NCBI GenBank assembly: GCA_016871155.1
Contig: VFZO01000010.1
Location: forward strand, 1-60,165
Length of the DNA: 60,165 nucleotides
From: Acidobacteriota bacterium
GTDB lineage: Bacteria > Acidobacteriota > Terriglobia > Bryobacterales > Bryobacteraceae
Reading direction: 5' to 3'
Part shown: positions 26,903-35,054 of the stretch, piece by piece
Position numbering within the stretch: position 1 is the stretch's first letter
How the letters are laid out: each line of letters starts with the position of its first letter
Translations under genes and position numbers: made by a program
The notes under the pieces: generated by a model
Told to the model about the DNA's origin: nothing
What the model saw: only the letters and a program-made list of their open reading frames with translations
The model's database searches: none

Positions 26903-29422
26903 TTACGGCGCGGCAGGTGCATATCCAGAGCGTATGCGCCCCGGATATGGCTTGTCCCACCCCTTGGCGTCGCCCCACAGAATGCGGTTCAGTGTATCGC
27001 TCGGTACATCGTCGAGATCGTGCCAGTTCATCTTGGCCGACTCAAGCGCGGCCCACTTCTCCCGGCCCTTCAGCGCCGTTGCCGGCGGGTTCATATCGTC
27101 GAGCCGGATCTTGGGCTCGATGGCCGTGTAGGGCTCGGGTTTGGCGTTGGGCTGAAAGACGCTGTTCATCGCCCGGGCGTTGGCCAGATACAGGGTCTTC
27201 GGCGGGATGCGGAAGATATCCTGAATCGTTCGCACCATTGAAATATGCGTGTAGTGGTTGGAGTCCAACACGCCGCGCTTGATGTGCGGGCCGATCGCAA
27301 GCGCCAGCGTCCGCCGTCCGCTGACGTGGTCGACTCCGTCCTGCGCGTCGTCCTCCACGACCAGGATGAGGCTCTTGGACCACAGGCTCGACTTGGAGAT
27401 CTCCTCGACAATGCGGCCAAGCGCGTAGTCGTTGTCCGCCAGCATTGAGCGCGGCCGCGGCGCCGCTGGGTTACGGCCTTCGGTGTGATCCGAAGTCATC
27501 GTCATGATCACCAGGTTCGGTGTCGACCTGTTCCTCTCCCAGTTGTCGAGCCGCTCGGCGAATGCTTCGGCGCGGATCTGATCGGGGACCTTCATGCTGG
27601 ACGGCGGGAATTTTTCGTCGAAGACCGGTTTGAGCGCCGGCACCACGCAGCGGGAACCAATGACGGTCCGCCAGGTGCCCTTCTTGTAGTGGTCCCAATA
27701 TTCGCTCCACTTGAGCATTTCGGTCTCGTTGATGTCGCGCATCAGGCCATCGGGGCCAGGCGTGGCCGGTTCGGAAACCGGGCCGAGCAGGCGCACGGAC
27801 AATGGCCGCTTCCGGTCCTGCCAGAAGAACCCGGCCGGCGAAACGGTGAGCGCATCTCCCATGTTCCAGGCGTAGCCGCGCGGGGCCGCCTGCAGCGCGC
27901 GCTCGACGTGATCGGAGACGAAGCCCATCATGAGCCACTGATGACCTTCAAACGAAATGGCGCCGCTCGAGTAGAAGTTGTCGAGCAGCACGTATTGTTC
28001 AGCGAGCTCGTGGTGGTTGGGCGTCACCTCCCGGCCGTACATCAGCAAGGACTCGTCGCGCTTTCCCTTGGGGATGTCGGAGAAGACCTGATCGTAGGTC
28101 CGGTTTTCCTTGATGAGGAAGAAAACGTGTTCGATACCGAGTTTGTCAAGACCCCGGACGCCGCCGTGCGCGGTGAACACCGGCTTTCGCGCGGCGTTCA
28201 CTTCACGCGCCCCGGCGGCAAGCTGCGAGGCGGAGGGATCGGGAATCGAAGAGAGCGTTCCTTCGAAAGCGCGGCTGGAATGCTTTCCAGGAGACTGTTC
28301 GTCGTTACCGATCCCCTTGACGCTGGCGACATGAATGGTGTTGGCCGCATCGACGGCGAGCGCGGTGGGGAACCAGCCCGTAGGAATTTTGCCGGCGCGC
28401 TTCCAGGACGATTTATCGCGGTCGAACACGGCGACCGAGTTCTCGCCGCCGCATGCAACGTAGAAGCGCGCGCCGTCCCGGCGGAAGGCGGCGAAGTTCG
28501 GCAGCAGGCCGGGCAAGCTGGTCTCCTTGTCGATCGGGAGAGTTGTGACCTGGCGGGTCCTGGTATCGAGAATGGAGAGCGTGTCGCCGTGCGCGTTGGC
28601 GATCACGAGTTCGCCGCCGCCTGGGCTCAGCGCTATGCCGGCGGGGGCAAGCCCGGCGTCGATCGACGTTGCCGTGCCCGTGGCGGTGTCGAAGATCTGC
28701 ACGCTGCCGTTGAGAACAGAGCCGGTATCGCCGGTGGGGAGCGGTTGCTTGCCGCTAGGGGCCTGCTTGGCGGAGGCGCGAGGCGCGCCCGCGCGATTCG
28801 AGACGTAGAGAGTTTGCTGATTGAGCGCGAGGGCGAAGGGCGCCAGGCCAGTGCTCCAGCGCGCGATCTCGCGCTTGGAACGGGCGTCGAGCACAAGGAT
28901 CTGGTTATCGTGGTGGAGCGCGGCGTACAGGGTGTTGCCGTCCGGAGTGAACGCCAGGCCCGCCGGAATGGGGTGCCCCTTCAGTTCGATGCGTTCGAGC
29001 GGGCCCAGCTTTCCGTTGTCCTGGTACGGAATGCGCAGCAGCGAATCGGGACCGTTGCGAGTGGCTTCGCTTGCCCAGATCTCCTGAGCGCCAGGCCGGA
29101 AGACGATGCCGAGATAGGAGGTGGTCCGAGTGGTGACGCGGCTCAGTTCCGCGCCGGAGGCGAGATCGAGAAGCACGACGCTGGTACCGTTCAAGACGGC
29201 GGCAAAGCGGCTGGCCGGGTCAATGCTGATGTCGGCTGGGCGGCCTTTGATTTGCGCCTTGAGCCGCCATGGGCGGATCAACTGCTCGCTGGCGACAAGG
29301 TATGCGTCGTTGGCCTGTCTGCCGGCGAAGGTATTGGACGGAAGCAGGTCCCAGAGTTCGGATTTCCGGACTGCGAAGACGGCGGCGACGGCCAGCGAGG
29401 CCAATAGAATTTTGCGAAGCAT
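26903..29422 (-). CDS. YncE-like propeller / phosphoesterase two-domain protein
   Basis: An 839-residue exported protein. Residues 1-20 form a signal or anchor (LRKILLASLAVAAVFAV). Residues ~50-410 form a YncE-like seven-blade propeller with motifs such as PADISIDPASRFAAVLNGTS, AGLAFTPDGNTLYAALHHD and LAPAGIALSPGGGELVIANA. Residues ~450-780 resemble the acid phosphatase/phosphoesterase family that includes phospholipase C: FLIKENRTYDQVFSDIPKG, the EGHQWLMMG segment, NLVIMTMTSDHTEG, and LILVVEDDAQDGVDHVSGRR with metal-binding Asp and His. The family hydrolyses phosphoesters outside the cytoplasm; substrate unknown. The gene is followed by the collagen-like gene on the same strand after 74 bases that carry a separate promoter. 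Confidence 0.85.
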   Translation of the reverse strand: MLRKILLASLAVAAVFAVRKSELWDLLPSNTFAGRQANDAYLVASEQLIRPWRLKAQIKGRPADISIDPASRFAAVLNGTSVVLLDLASGAELSRVTTRTTSYLGIVFRPGAQEIWASEATRNGPDSLLRIPYQDNGKLGPLERIELKGHPIPAGLAFTPDGNTLYAALHHDNQILVLDARSKREIARWSTGLAPFALALNQQTLYVSNRAGAPRASAKQAPSGKQPLPTGDTGSVLNGSVQIFDTATGTATSIDAGLAPAGIALSPGGGELVIANAHGDTLSILDTRTRQVTTLPIDKETSLPGLLPNFAAFRRDGARFYVACGGENSVAVFDRDKSSWKRAGKIPTGWFPTALAVDAANTIHVASVKGIGNDEQSPGKHSSRAFEGTLSSIPDPSASQLAAGAREVNAARKPVFTAHGGVRGLDKLGIEHVFFLIKENRTYDQVFSDIPKGKRDESLLMYGREVTPNHHELAEQYVLLDNFYSSGAISFEGHQWLMMGFVSDHVERALQAAPRGYAWNMGDALTVSPAGFFWQDRKRPLSVRLLGPVSEPATPGPDGLMRDINETEMLKWSEYWDHYKKGTWRTVIGSRCVVPALKPVFDEKFPPSSMKVPDQIRAEAFAERLDNWERNRSTPNLVIMTMTSDHTEGRNPAAPRPRSMLADNDYALGRIVEEISKSSLWSKSLILVVEDDAQDGVDHVSGRRTLALAIGPHIKRGVLDSNHYTHISMVRTIQDIFRIPPKTLYLANARAMNSVFQPNAKPEPYTAIEPKIRLDDMNPPATALKGREKWAALESAKMNWHDLDDVPSDTLNRILWGDAKGWDKPYPGRIRSGYAPAAP

Positions 29423-29588
29423 TCGAGGCTTAGGATATCTCTTTGGCGTGGAGCTGGTACCGAAGCCTCTGGCTCATTTCCACCACACTGGCTGGAAGGG
29501 AACGTCAGTTTACATGGATCAAATTTCGTAACACTTTGCCGCGCAACGGCTTCCTCTTTGGAACGGCGATTGCACGGTAACCAGTGCC
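29423..29588. other. Divergent intergenic region
   Basis: 166 bases between the divergent YncE-like gene and the glycine-zipper gene. It must hold promoters for both, but none is close enough to consensus to name, and no hairpin or repeat stands out. Confidence 0.5.
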
Positions 29589-30368
29589 ATGAAACCTATA
29601 ACGCTGGCACTCCTCGCCTTGAGCGCCTTCGCGCAGGACGATCAAACGCCGCCTGCACGGCAGGTGATCATCCCCGCCGGTACTTGGGTTAAGGCGCGCG
29701 TCGACGATCGAATCTCAAGCGATACTCATCGCACCGGTGACATTTTCAACGCTACGCTCGCGCAGCCAATCATCGTCGACGGGTTGGTGGTGGCCCGGCG
29801 CGGGCAGACCATGGAAGGCCGCGTAACCGAGTCGGTGCGAGCCGGCCGCGTGCGCGGCGAGTCACGTTTAGGCGTGGAGATGGTCGAAATGGCGCTGGCA
29901 GACGGCCGGCAAATGCCCGTCCGCACGCAGTTGATTGAATCGACGGCCGGCGGCGGGGAGGGGCGCGATGCGGCCGGCGCCGGAGCCACCATTGGAACCG
30001 GCGCAGCCATCGGTGGAGCGGTCGGCGGTGGAAAGGGTGCAGCGATCGGCGCGGGCGCAGGCGCGGCTGCGGCGATCATCGGCGTGCTGGCCACGCGCGG
30101 CCCGGCCACCACCATCCACGCTGAATCCGTGTTGACGTTTCGCACCTTGTCTCCGATCACAGTTGATCTTTCTCGCGGCGCCGTTGCCTTTGAGCCCGTG
30201 CGCCAGGAGGACTACGAACCCCGCACCGTCGAGCGCCGCGAACGAAGGCGCGACCGCGGCCCGGTCTGGGGGACGTGGGGCTATCCAACGCCCGGCTGGG
30301 GCTGGGGTGGCGGACCGGGTCTGATCGTTGTCGGCGGTGGACGCCGCGGCTGGGGCCGCCGCTGGTAG
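29589..30368 (+). CDS. Exported glycine-zipper protein with Trp/Arg-rich tail
   Basis: A 259-residue protein with a signal peptide (PITLALLALSAFA, cut before QDD). Residues ~25-115 form a beta-rich domain (VIIPAGTWVKARVDDRISS, then IVDGLVVARRGQTMEGRV) like those in envelope proteins that tune TrbI/VirB10-like or porin-associated modules. Residues ~125-165 form a glycine zipper (AGATIGTGAAIGGAVGGG and AAIGAGAGAAAAIIGVL), suited to membrane insertion or oligomerisation. The C-terminus is Arg- then Gly/Trp-rich. Function unknown. The next gene starts 10 bases downstream on the same strand. Confidence 0.7.
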   Translation: MKPITLALLALSAFAQDDQTPPARQVIIPAGTWVKARVDDRISSDTHRTGDIFNATLAQPIIVDGLVVARRGQTMEGRVTESVRAGRVRGESRLGVEMVEMALADGRQMPVRTQLIESTAGGGEGRDAAGAGATIGTGAAIGGAVGGGKGAAIGAGAGAAAAIIGVLATRGPATTIHAESVLTFRTLSPITVDLSRGAVAFEPVRQEDYEPRTVERRERRRDRGPVWGTWGYPTPGWGWGGGPGLIVVGGGRRGWGRRW

Positions 30369-30377
30369 AATCCACGC

Positions 30378-30812
30378 ATGCGGTACCTCCTCCCACTTCT
30401 CCTCTTCGCCGCCGCCGCCAACGCGCAGACGGTAACGACAACGTTTCTAATCTCGGCGGATTTGGGAAACAACCGGCAGGCCATCGTGCAAGCCTCGGTC
30501 GTGTACCCGGACACGCTCGAAGCGGAGCAATATCCGGATCTGGTGACGGTCGCCACGGAACTCTCCAACTACCTGCGCAACTATCCGAACCGAGCGCAGG
30601 TTGCGATCGAAGCCATGGCCTCCGGTTCCACCAGACAATTGATGGAAAAGTTCCCGGTGGCCACGGGCGCATCGGTCCTGTTCTCCCTGGGGCAACAGGG
30701 CAGCACGCAGATCGCAGCCGAACGAGTTAAAGAGAAAGCGCCGGCCGACCAGAAAAAGGCCGTCAAGTCCGCGTTGGCCGAGTTCCGGAGAAACGCTCAG
30801 GCGAAGCGATAG
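30378..30812 (+). CDS. Small exported protein of unknown function
   Basis: A 144-residue protein with a clear signal peptide (RYLLPLLLFAAAANA, cut before QT). The mature part mixes beta strands (TVTTTFLISADLG) with helices (LVTVATELSNYLRNYP) and ends in a Lys/Ala-rich helix. No known family was recognised. It lies 10 bases after the glycine-zipper gene and is probably in its operon. Its 3' end overlaps the convergent amidohydrolase gene by 16 bases. Confidence 0.65.
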   Translation: MRYLLPLLLFAAAANAQTVTTTFLISADLGNNRQAIVQASVVYPDTLEAEQYPDLVTVATELSNYLRNYPNRAQVAIEAMASGSTRQLMEKFPVATGASVLFSLGQQGSTQIAAERVKEKAPADQKKAVKSALAEFRRNAQAKR

Positions 30813-31690
30813 AGTTGGGCCGCGTTGCCGCCACGAATACGGGCGCGCGTTGCTTCGTCGGTGAACGACCAGATCGCTTCGAACGAAGCGCGCTGTTCCT
30901 CGTACTTTTTCCGCGTCATCCCCAACCCGCCCCAAATGATGCGCTCCGGTCCGTAACTGTCGAGCAGGCGCTTGGCAAGCGGAATCAGATCGGCGTGCGG
31001 CGGCTTCTCCTTGGAGCTGTAGCCGAGGCCCGAAAACTTCATGTAGACGCGCCCTTTCCTGGCCAGCTTCAGCACCTCTTCGTATTCGGCCGGCGTGCCT
31101 TGACCCATGCGCGCCAGATGATCGATCACCACGGTCGCGCCCGGCACCTTGCCCAGCAGCGCACCTACCTGCGGAGCCCACATGGGAATCATGTGCATCT
31201 GAATGGCCAAGCCAAGCTTGGCCGCCACGGCCCACGATTTCGTCATTTGCGGATGCGTCAGGTCGCGGTTGTTGATGCCGCCGGAAGCGTTGATCCGCTT
31301 GCGGACGGAGTGCACGCGCAGCGCGACGATCCGGTCCGGCCACTTCCTTGTCATCTCTTTCATGCGCCCGGTCGTGGCGGGGTCGGTGGCGTCCAGCAGG
31401 ACCGTGCCTTTGAAGAACCCTTTGCGGGGCTCGTTTTGAAAGCAGTATTCGAGATAGCGATGGTCGTCCTGATACGGTTCCGGATGAACGACGATGGCGT
31501 GATCCAGCCCGATTTTAGGGATCTCCTTGACATAGTTCTCCAGCGTTTCCGGCTTTGGCTGGTAGGTGCCGTTCGGGTGGTAGGGGAACTGCTTCGGATC
31601 GAAAAGATGGATGTGCGTGTCGATGAGCTTCGCTTGAGCGGGCGGCGGCGCGAACGCGGACAGGAGCATGGAACGGCGTGAGACGGACAT
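30797..31690 (-). CDS. Amidohydrolase-2-type metal-dependent hydrolase
   Basis: A 297-residue TIM-barrel protein. The first metal ligands are DTHIHLFDP (H-x-H). GLDHAIVVHPEP, FFKGTVLLDATDP, RIVALRVHS and ATVVIDHLARMGQG carry the barrel strands and a His ligand, and RIIWGGLGMTRK sits where an Asp ligand usually follows (W-G-S/T-D), here W-G-G. That final Asp is not evident, so catalysis should be treated with care. A twin-Arg-like start (SRRSMLLSAFAPPPAQA) suggests export. ATG 31690 is preferred to GTG 31693. It is the last gene of the Tol-Pal-led minus-strand run, 17 bases after the DeoC-like gene. Confidence 0.75.
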   Translation of the reverse strand: MSVSRRSMLLSAFAPPPAQAKLIDTHIHLFDPKQFPYHPNGTYQPKPETLENYVKEIPKIGLDHAIVVHPEPYQDDHRYLEYCFQNEPRKGFFKGTVLLDATDPATTGRMKEMTRKWPDRIVALRVHSVRKRINASGGINNRDLTHPQMTKSWAVAAKLGLAIQMHMIPMWAPQVGALLGKVPGATVVIDHLARMGQGTPAEYEEVLKLARKGRVYMKFSGLGYSSKEKPPHADLIPLAKRLLDSYGPERIIWGGLGMTRKKYEEQRASFEAIWSFTDEATRARIRGGNAAQLYRFA

Positions 31691-31707
31691 CACAACGACA
31701 CTTTACC

Positions 31708-32469
31708 TCAACTGACAACCCGTCCGGCGGCCGCGGCTTCCTTCGCGCGAGCCTCCAGAACCGCTTTCCACTGGTCCAGAATGGCGAACGGATCCACCGT
31801 TCCAAATCGCTCCACTCCCGCCGCGTGGACGGCATGGAGCGACTCCAGGCTCAACTCGCCTCCCGTGGCTTTTATCTTGACGGCGTCCTTGCAGATAGAC
31901 TTCAGCAGCGTGATGTCAGCCATGCTGTAAGAACCCGGGCCGTAGCCTGTTCCGGTCTCCGCATAGTCGGTCTCCGTTCGCTTGCACATCTTGCACAGGA
32001 TGATCTTTAGATCTTCAGCCAGGTAGGAAGTTTCAAAAATCACTTTCAGAATAGAGTCGGCCTGATGGCAGCTCTCGCTCATCTGAAGAATCTCGGTCTC
32101 CACGTGCTGAAACTGGCGGGAGATCATCTTGCCGTAGTTGACCACGAGCGAGACCTCACGAACGCCCCGTCGCAGCAGGTCGCGGCCTTCGTAGAGCTTG
32201 GTCGCCGTGTTGGAGGAGCCGTGCGGGAACCCCGCGACGCTCGCCACGCGGACCGGCGAATCGCCCAGAATGCGTACGGCCATGTCGGCGTCCGACGGCC
32301 GCACCACCACGGCGGCGAGGCCGTAGCGGCGGGCGCGATGGCAGGCCTCCGAGACCTGCTCTTCATTCAGGTCGGGCCGCGTCAGTGCCAGTTCCAGGCG
32401 GCCGGCGACGTCTTCGTACGTAGCTAGCGCGGGGCGTTCTTCTTGTTGAGTATTGCTGTTCGAATCCAC
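31708..32469 (-). CDS. DeoC/aldolase-family protein lacking key catalytic residues
   Basis: A 253-residue protein with the deoxyribose-phosphate aldolase fold. Familiar family blocks are VASVAGFPHGSSNTATKLYE, LKVIFETSYLAEDLKIILC and VKIKATGGELSLESL. By hand alignment to E. coli DeoC, the acid-base Asp of EVDVV is Ser107 (EVSLVV) and the Schiff-base Lys of DFIKTSTG is Glu171 (DYAETGTG); the second Lys of GFKPAGG is kept as Lys200. Normal aldolase chemistry therefore seems unlikely. It may act as a binding or regulatory protein, or on a different substrate. GTG 32469 overlaps the end of the CBM9-like gene by 46 bases, an unusually long overlap implying coupled translation. Confidence 0.8.
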   Translation of the reverse strand: MDSNSNTQQEERPALATYEDVAGRLELALTRPDLNEEQVSEACHRARRYGLAAVVVRPSDADMAVRILGDSPVRVASVAGFPHGSSNTATKLYEGRDLLRRGVREVSLVVNYGKMISRQFQHVETEILQMSESCHQADSILKVIFETSYLAEDLKIILCKMCKRTETDYAETGTGYGPGSYSMADITLLKSICKDAVKIKATGGELSLESLHAVHAAGVERFGTVDPFAILDQWKAVLEARAKEAAAAGRVVS

Positions 32470-33284
32470 AGTGTTCCAAACTCCCGGAGGCGAGTACGGC
32501 CCTTCGGCGTGCCCGCGAACCAGTCTTCGTGATGGAAGTTGGCGTAGTTGCCCTCGCCGCGTTCGGGCTGATCGATATCGCCAAGGGCGATGTTCAAACC
32601 CATCTTGCGGTCGCCCATGGATGGCGAGTAGAAGACTCCGGGCTCCACCTCCAGACAGGGGTTAAAGTTGATCGCCCACTCCAGGATGTATCCCTTGCCG
32701 CCGGGCTTTACCTTCGCGGCGCACTCCATAGAACGTTCATTGATCCACTTCTGGTAGGTGTTCCAGGCGGAAAGCTCGCGGCGCGGTTCGCCCTCCAGAA
32801 TGCCGCCTTTGCCAACGCCGCCGAGCCGCGACTTGGTGAGATTGCAAACCATCTGCCAGGATTGGCCGTTGCCTGCCACGCTCTCATCGGCCTTCCACTT
32901 GTTGTTGGCGTCGATCAGGATCTCCATCTCGTCGCCGAACCAGGGAAAGCCGTCGCGGGTCAACTCATGCACCTTTGGATTTTCCTTCGGAATCCAGCGC
33001 GGAATGTCGATGCCGTAGAGAACATCGTCGGTCACGTCGAAAGCGAAGTAAAGGCGCTTGCCGTCGTGCTTCACGTACCCTTTCACGGCGAGATCCTTGG
33101 CGTCGGTCACTGGCGAGAACGTCGAAATCCACGTTCCTTTCGTGCCTTCGATCGAGTTCGCGTCGGTCCATTCGTTTTTCGAAATCTCGCCGTCCAGCTT
33201 CGGCGTCGCACCGCGGAACGCCTCAAGCGTGCGCGGGAACTCTCCGGCCGCGGCAATCATCGAAGCAAGCAGCAAAGTTCTCAT
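32424..33284 (-). CDS. CBM9-like secreted carbohydrate-binding protein
   Basis: A 286-residue protein with a weak N-terminal signal (RTLLLASMIAAAGEF). The rest is one family-9-like carbohydrate-binding domain: KLDGEISKNEWTDAN, then DGKRLYFAFDVTDDVLYG, GDEMEILIDANN, YILEWAINFNP and MGLNIALGDIDQPERGEG. CBM9 proteins bind xylan, cellulose or other glycans; no catalytic domain is attached. ATGA overlap (33281-33284) ties it to cpoB. Its position in a Tol-Pal operon is uncommon and may point to glycan or peptidoglycan sensing in the periplasm. Confidence 0.75.
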   Translation of the reverse strand: MRTLLLASMIAAAGEFPRTLEAFRGATPKLDGEISKNEWTDANSIEGTKGTWISTFSPVTDAKDLAVKGYVKHDGKRLYFAFDVTDDVLYGIDIPRWIPKENPKVHELTRDGFPWFGDEMEILIDANNKWKADESVAGNGQSWQMVCNLTKSRLGGVGKGGILEGEPRRELSAWNTYQKWINERSMECAAKVKPGGKGYILEWAINFNPCLEVEPGVFYSPSMGDRKMGLNIALGDIDQPERGEGNYANFHHEDWFAGTPKGRTRLREFGTLWIRTAILNKKNAPR

Positions 33285-34144
33285 CGTCGTTTGGTGGTCC
33301 GGCCGGCGGGACGCAGCGGCGCGTTCAGCGCCGCCAGTTCCGTCTTCGCGCGCGAGGCGTTTTCATGCGACGGAAATTTCTTGATCAGCGAAGTGAACTC
33401 CTGCTTCGCCTCGGCCTTGAAACCGGCCTTCACGAGGGCGCGGCCTTTCTGCAGCATGGCGTCGGAGGTCTTCGGATTGTCCGGATACTTTTCGAGCAAC
33501 GTGTCGAACGCCATCAACGCGCCGTCGTAGTCGCCCTTCAGATACTTGATTTCGCCGATGTAGTATTGGGCGTTCGGCGCAAGGTCTGTATTGCCGAACA
33601 ACTTCAAATAGTTCTGAAACTGCTCGATGGCGAGATCCGCGTTGCCGGCCGATTTGTCGCGCAGGGCGCCGTTGTAGAGCGCTTCAGCCGTGACGGTGGG
33701 CGCCGGGGCCTCGGCGGCGGGGGGCGGCGGTGGGGGAGTCGATAAAGTCTTCACCGCCTCCTTGATATCGGAAATTTGATTCTGGAGTTTGCCGACGCGC
33801 GACGAGAGATCGGCGATGGACTCCCGCACGCCGGCGAAATCGTTCGCCATCGTGTCCACCTTGCTGCCCAGTCCGGCCACCGGCGCGGCGACGATTCGCT
33901 CCTGCTCTTTCATTCGATCCTTCATCACCGCGTCCAACGCGATAATCGCGGTGTTCGCCTTTGTGGCGGTGTCCAGCGTCTGCTGCAACAGGATCTGCAT
34001 CTGCGCAAGTTTTTCATCCTGCGAGCGCTGAACGGAGCGGATCTGATCCTGCATCAGCAGAAGATCCCGCTGAATTTCGGCGATTTTTTCTTTCTGCGCG
34101 ACGGCGGGAATGGCAGCAAGAATCAGGAGGGGGAAGTACTTCAT
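33281..34144 (-). CDS. cpoB: Tol-Pal system coordinator CpoB/YbgF
   Basis: A 287-residue periplasmic protein. A signal peptide (FPLLILAAIPAVA, cut before QK) is followed by a trimerising coiled coil (~20-125, many Leu/Gln/Asp heptads), a Pro-rich linker (~135-150) and TPR repeats (~155-265: ALYNGALRDKSAGNADLAIE, YYIGEIKYLKGDYDGALMAF). CpoB couples peptidoglycan synthesis to Tol-driven outer-membrane constriction. Gene order after pal is the standard one. Confidence 0.9.
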   Translation of the reverse strand: MKYFPLLILAAIPAVAQKEKIAEIQRDLLLMQDQIRSVQRSQDEKLAQMQILLQQTLDTATKANTAIIALDAVMKDRMKEQERIVAAPVAGLGSKVDTMANDFAGVRESIADLSSRVGKLQNQISDIKEAVKTLSTPPPPPPAAEAPAPTVTAEALYNGALRDKSAGNADLAIEQFQNYLKLFGNTDLAPNAQYYIGEIKYLKGDYDGALMAFDTLLEKYPDNPKTSDAMLQKGRALVKAGFKAEAKQEFTSLIKKFPSHENASRAKTELAALNAPLRPAGRTTKRR

Positions 34145-34163
34145 GGAGACTCTCTATACAGAA

Positions 34164-34189
34164 CGGGGACGAAGCGAACTCCGTCCCCG
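34164..34189 (-). terminator. Hairpin between pal and cpoB, possible attenuator
   Basis: CGGGGACG (34164-34171) and CGTCCCCG (34182-34189) form a perfect 8-base stem with a 10-base loop. On the minus strand it is followed by TTCTGTATAG, too weak a U-run for full termination. It may lower downstream expression or protect the pal mRNA end. Confidence 0.5.
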
Positions 34190-34214
34190 CGTTGTCGTTA
34201 GTGATTGACGAGCA

Positions 34215-35012
34215 TTACTGCCCGGTGAAATGGGCGCGCCGGTTCTTCTGCCAGCAGCCCTCGTTGTTGTCGGTGCACTGCGGGCGCTCCTTGCCGTAGC
34301 TGAGCGTGCGCAGACGGTCGCCCGGCACGCCGAGTTGCACCAAGAACTCCTTGGCTGCGATGGCGCGGCGGTCGCCCAGGCCAAGGTTGTACTCGGCCGA
34401 ACCGCGTTCGTCGGCGTGCCCCTCGATGGTCAGCGAGCCGTTCGGGTAGTCGCGGAAGATCGTCTTTAACTTGTCCGCGTTCTGGGTCAGCGTGTTGCGC
34501 GCGTCCTCGCGAACGTCGGACTTGTCGAAGTCGAAATAGACGTCCTGTATTTCGCGGGCGATCACCTCGCTGAACGTCGCCTTCGGCGCCGGCGTCGGCG
34601 TAACTGTGGGCGGCGGAGGGTTAGTTACATTGACGGTGACGCTGTCGGTCACGGAACCGCCCGCGTTGCGCGCCGTGAGCGTGTAGGTCGTGGTGGCCGA
34701 TGGGAAGACGGAGCGATTTCCGGCGATCGTCGCCGAGTTGCTGCCAACGGTGCCGATGCCCTGGTCAATGCTGACGGTGTCGGCGCCGGCCACTTCCCAC
34801 TTCAGGGACGACGCTTGCCCCTTCTCGATCGTGGTGGGCTCGGCCGTGAAAAACTTCACGATAGGACGGGCTACCGGTTTAGGGTCCGGGGGGCGCTCCA
34901 CGGCGGGTTTCGACGGGGGCGTGGGTGCGCCTGTCTTCTTCTTACACCCGGTGGCGAAAAAGCTCAGGGTGAGCGTTAAGGCGACTGTGGCGGTTTTTCG
35001 AGTGATAGTCAT
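34215..35012 (-). CDS. pal: Peptidoglycan-associated lipoprotein Pal (OmpA-like)
   Basis: A 265-residue outer-membrane lipoprotein. A signal II peptide ends at the lipobox FFATGC (Cys ~23). A Pro-rich stretch and an Ig-like domain (~50-130, TTTYTLTARNAGGSVTDSVT) precede an OmpA domain (~145-265) with the peptidoglycan-binding signature TIEGHADERGSAEYNLGLGD and a C-terminal NRRAHF. The Ig-like insertion makes it longer than the ~170-residue E. coli Pal. It anchors the outer membrane to peptidoglycan and binds TolB. Confidence 0.95.
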   Translation of the reverse strand: MTITRKTATVALTLTLSFFATGCKKKTGAPTPPSKPAVERPPDPKPVARPIVKFFTAEPTTIEKGQASSLKWEVAGADTVSIDQGIGTVGSNSATIAGNRSVFPSATTTYTLTARNAGGSVTDSVTVNVTNPPPPTVTPTPAPKATFSEVIAREIQDVYFDFDKSDVREDARNTLTQNADKLKTIFRDYPNGSLTIEGHADERGSAEYNLGLGDRRAIAAKEFLVQLGVPGDRLRTLSYGKERPQCTDNNEGCWQKNRRAHFTGQ

Positions 35013-35054
35013 TTTTACTTTGAGCCTCGTGGAGTTTTTCCGGCGGACCGTGAA

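Noticed and set aside
27485-29407. 640-codon open frame on the plus strand opposite the YncE-like/phosphoesterase gene
   Set aside because: High GC produces long antisense frames; the minus frame has clear domains and the plus frame has no recognisable motif or ribosome site.
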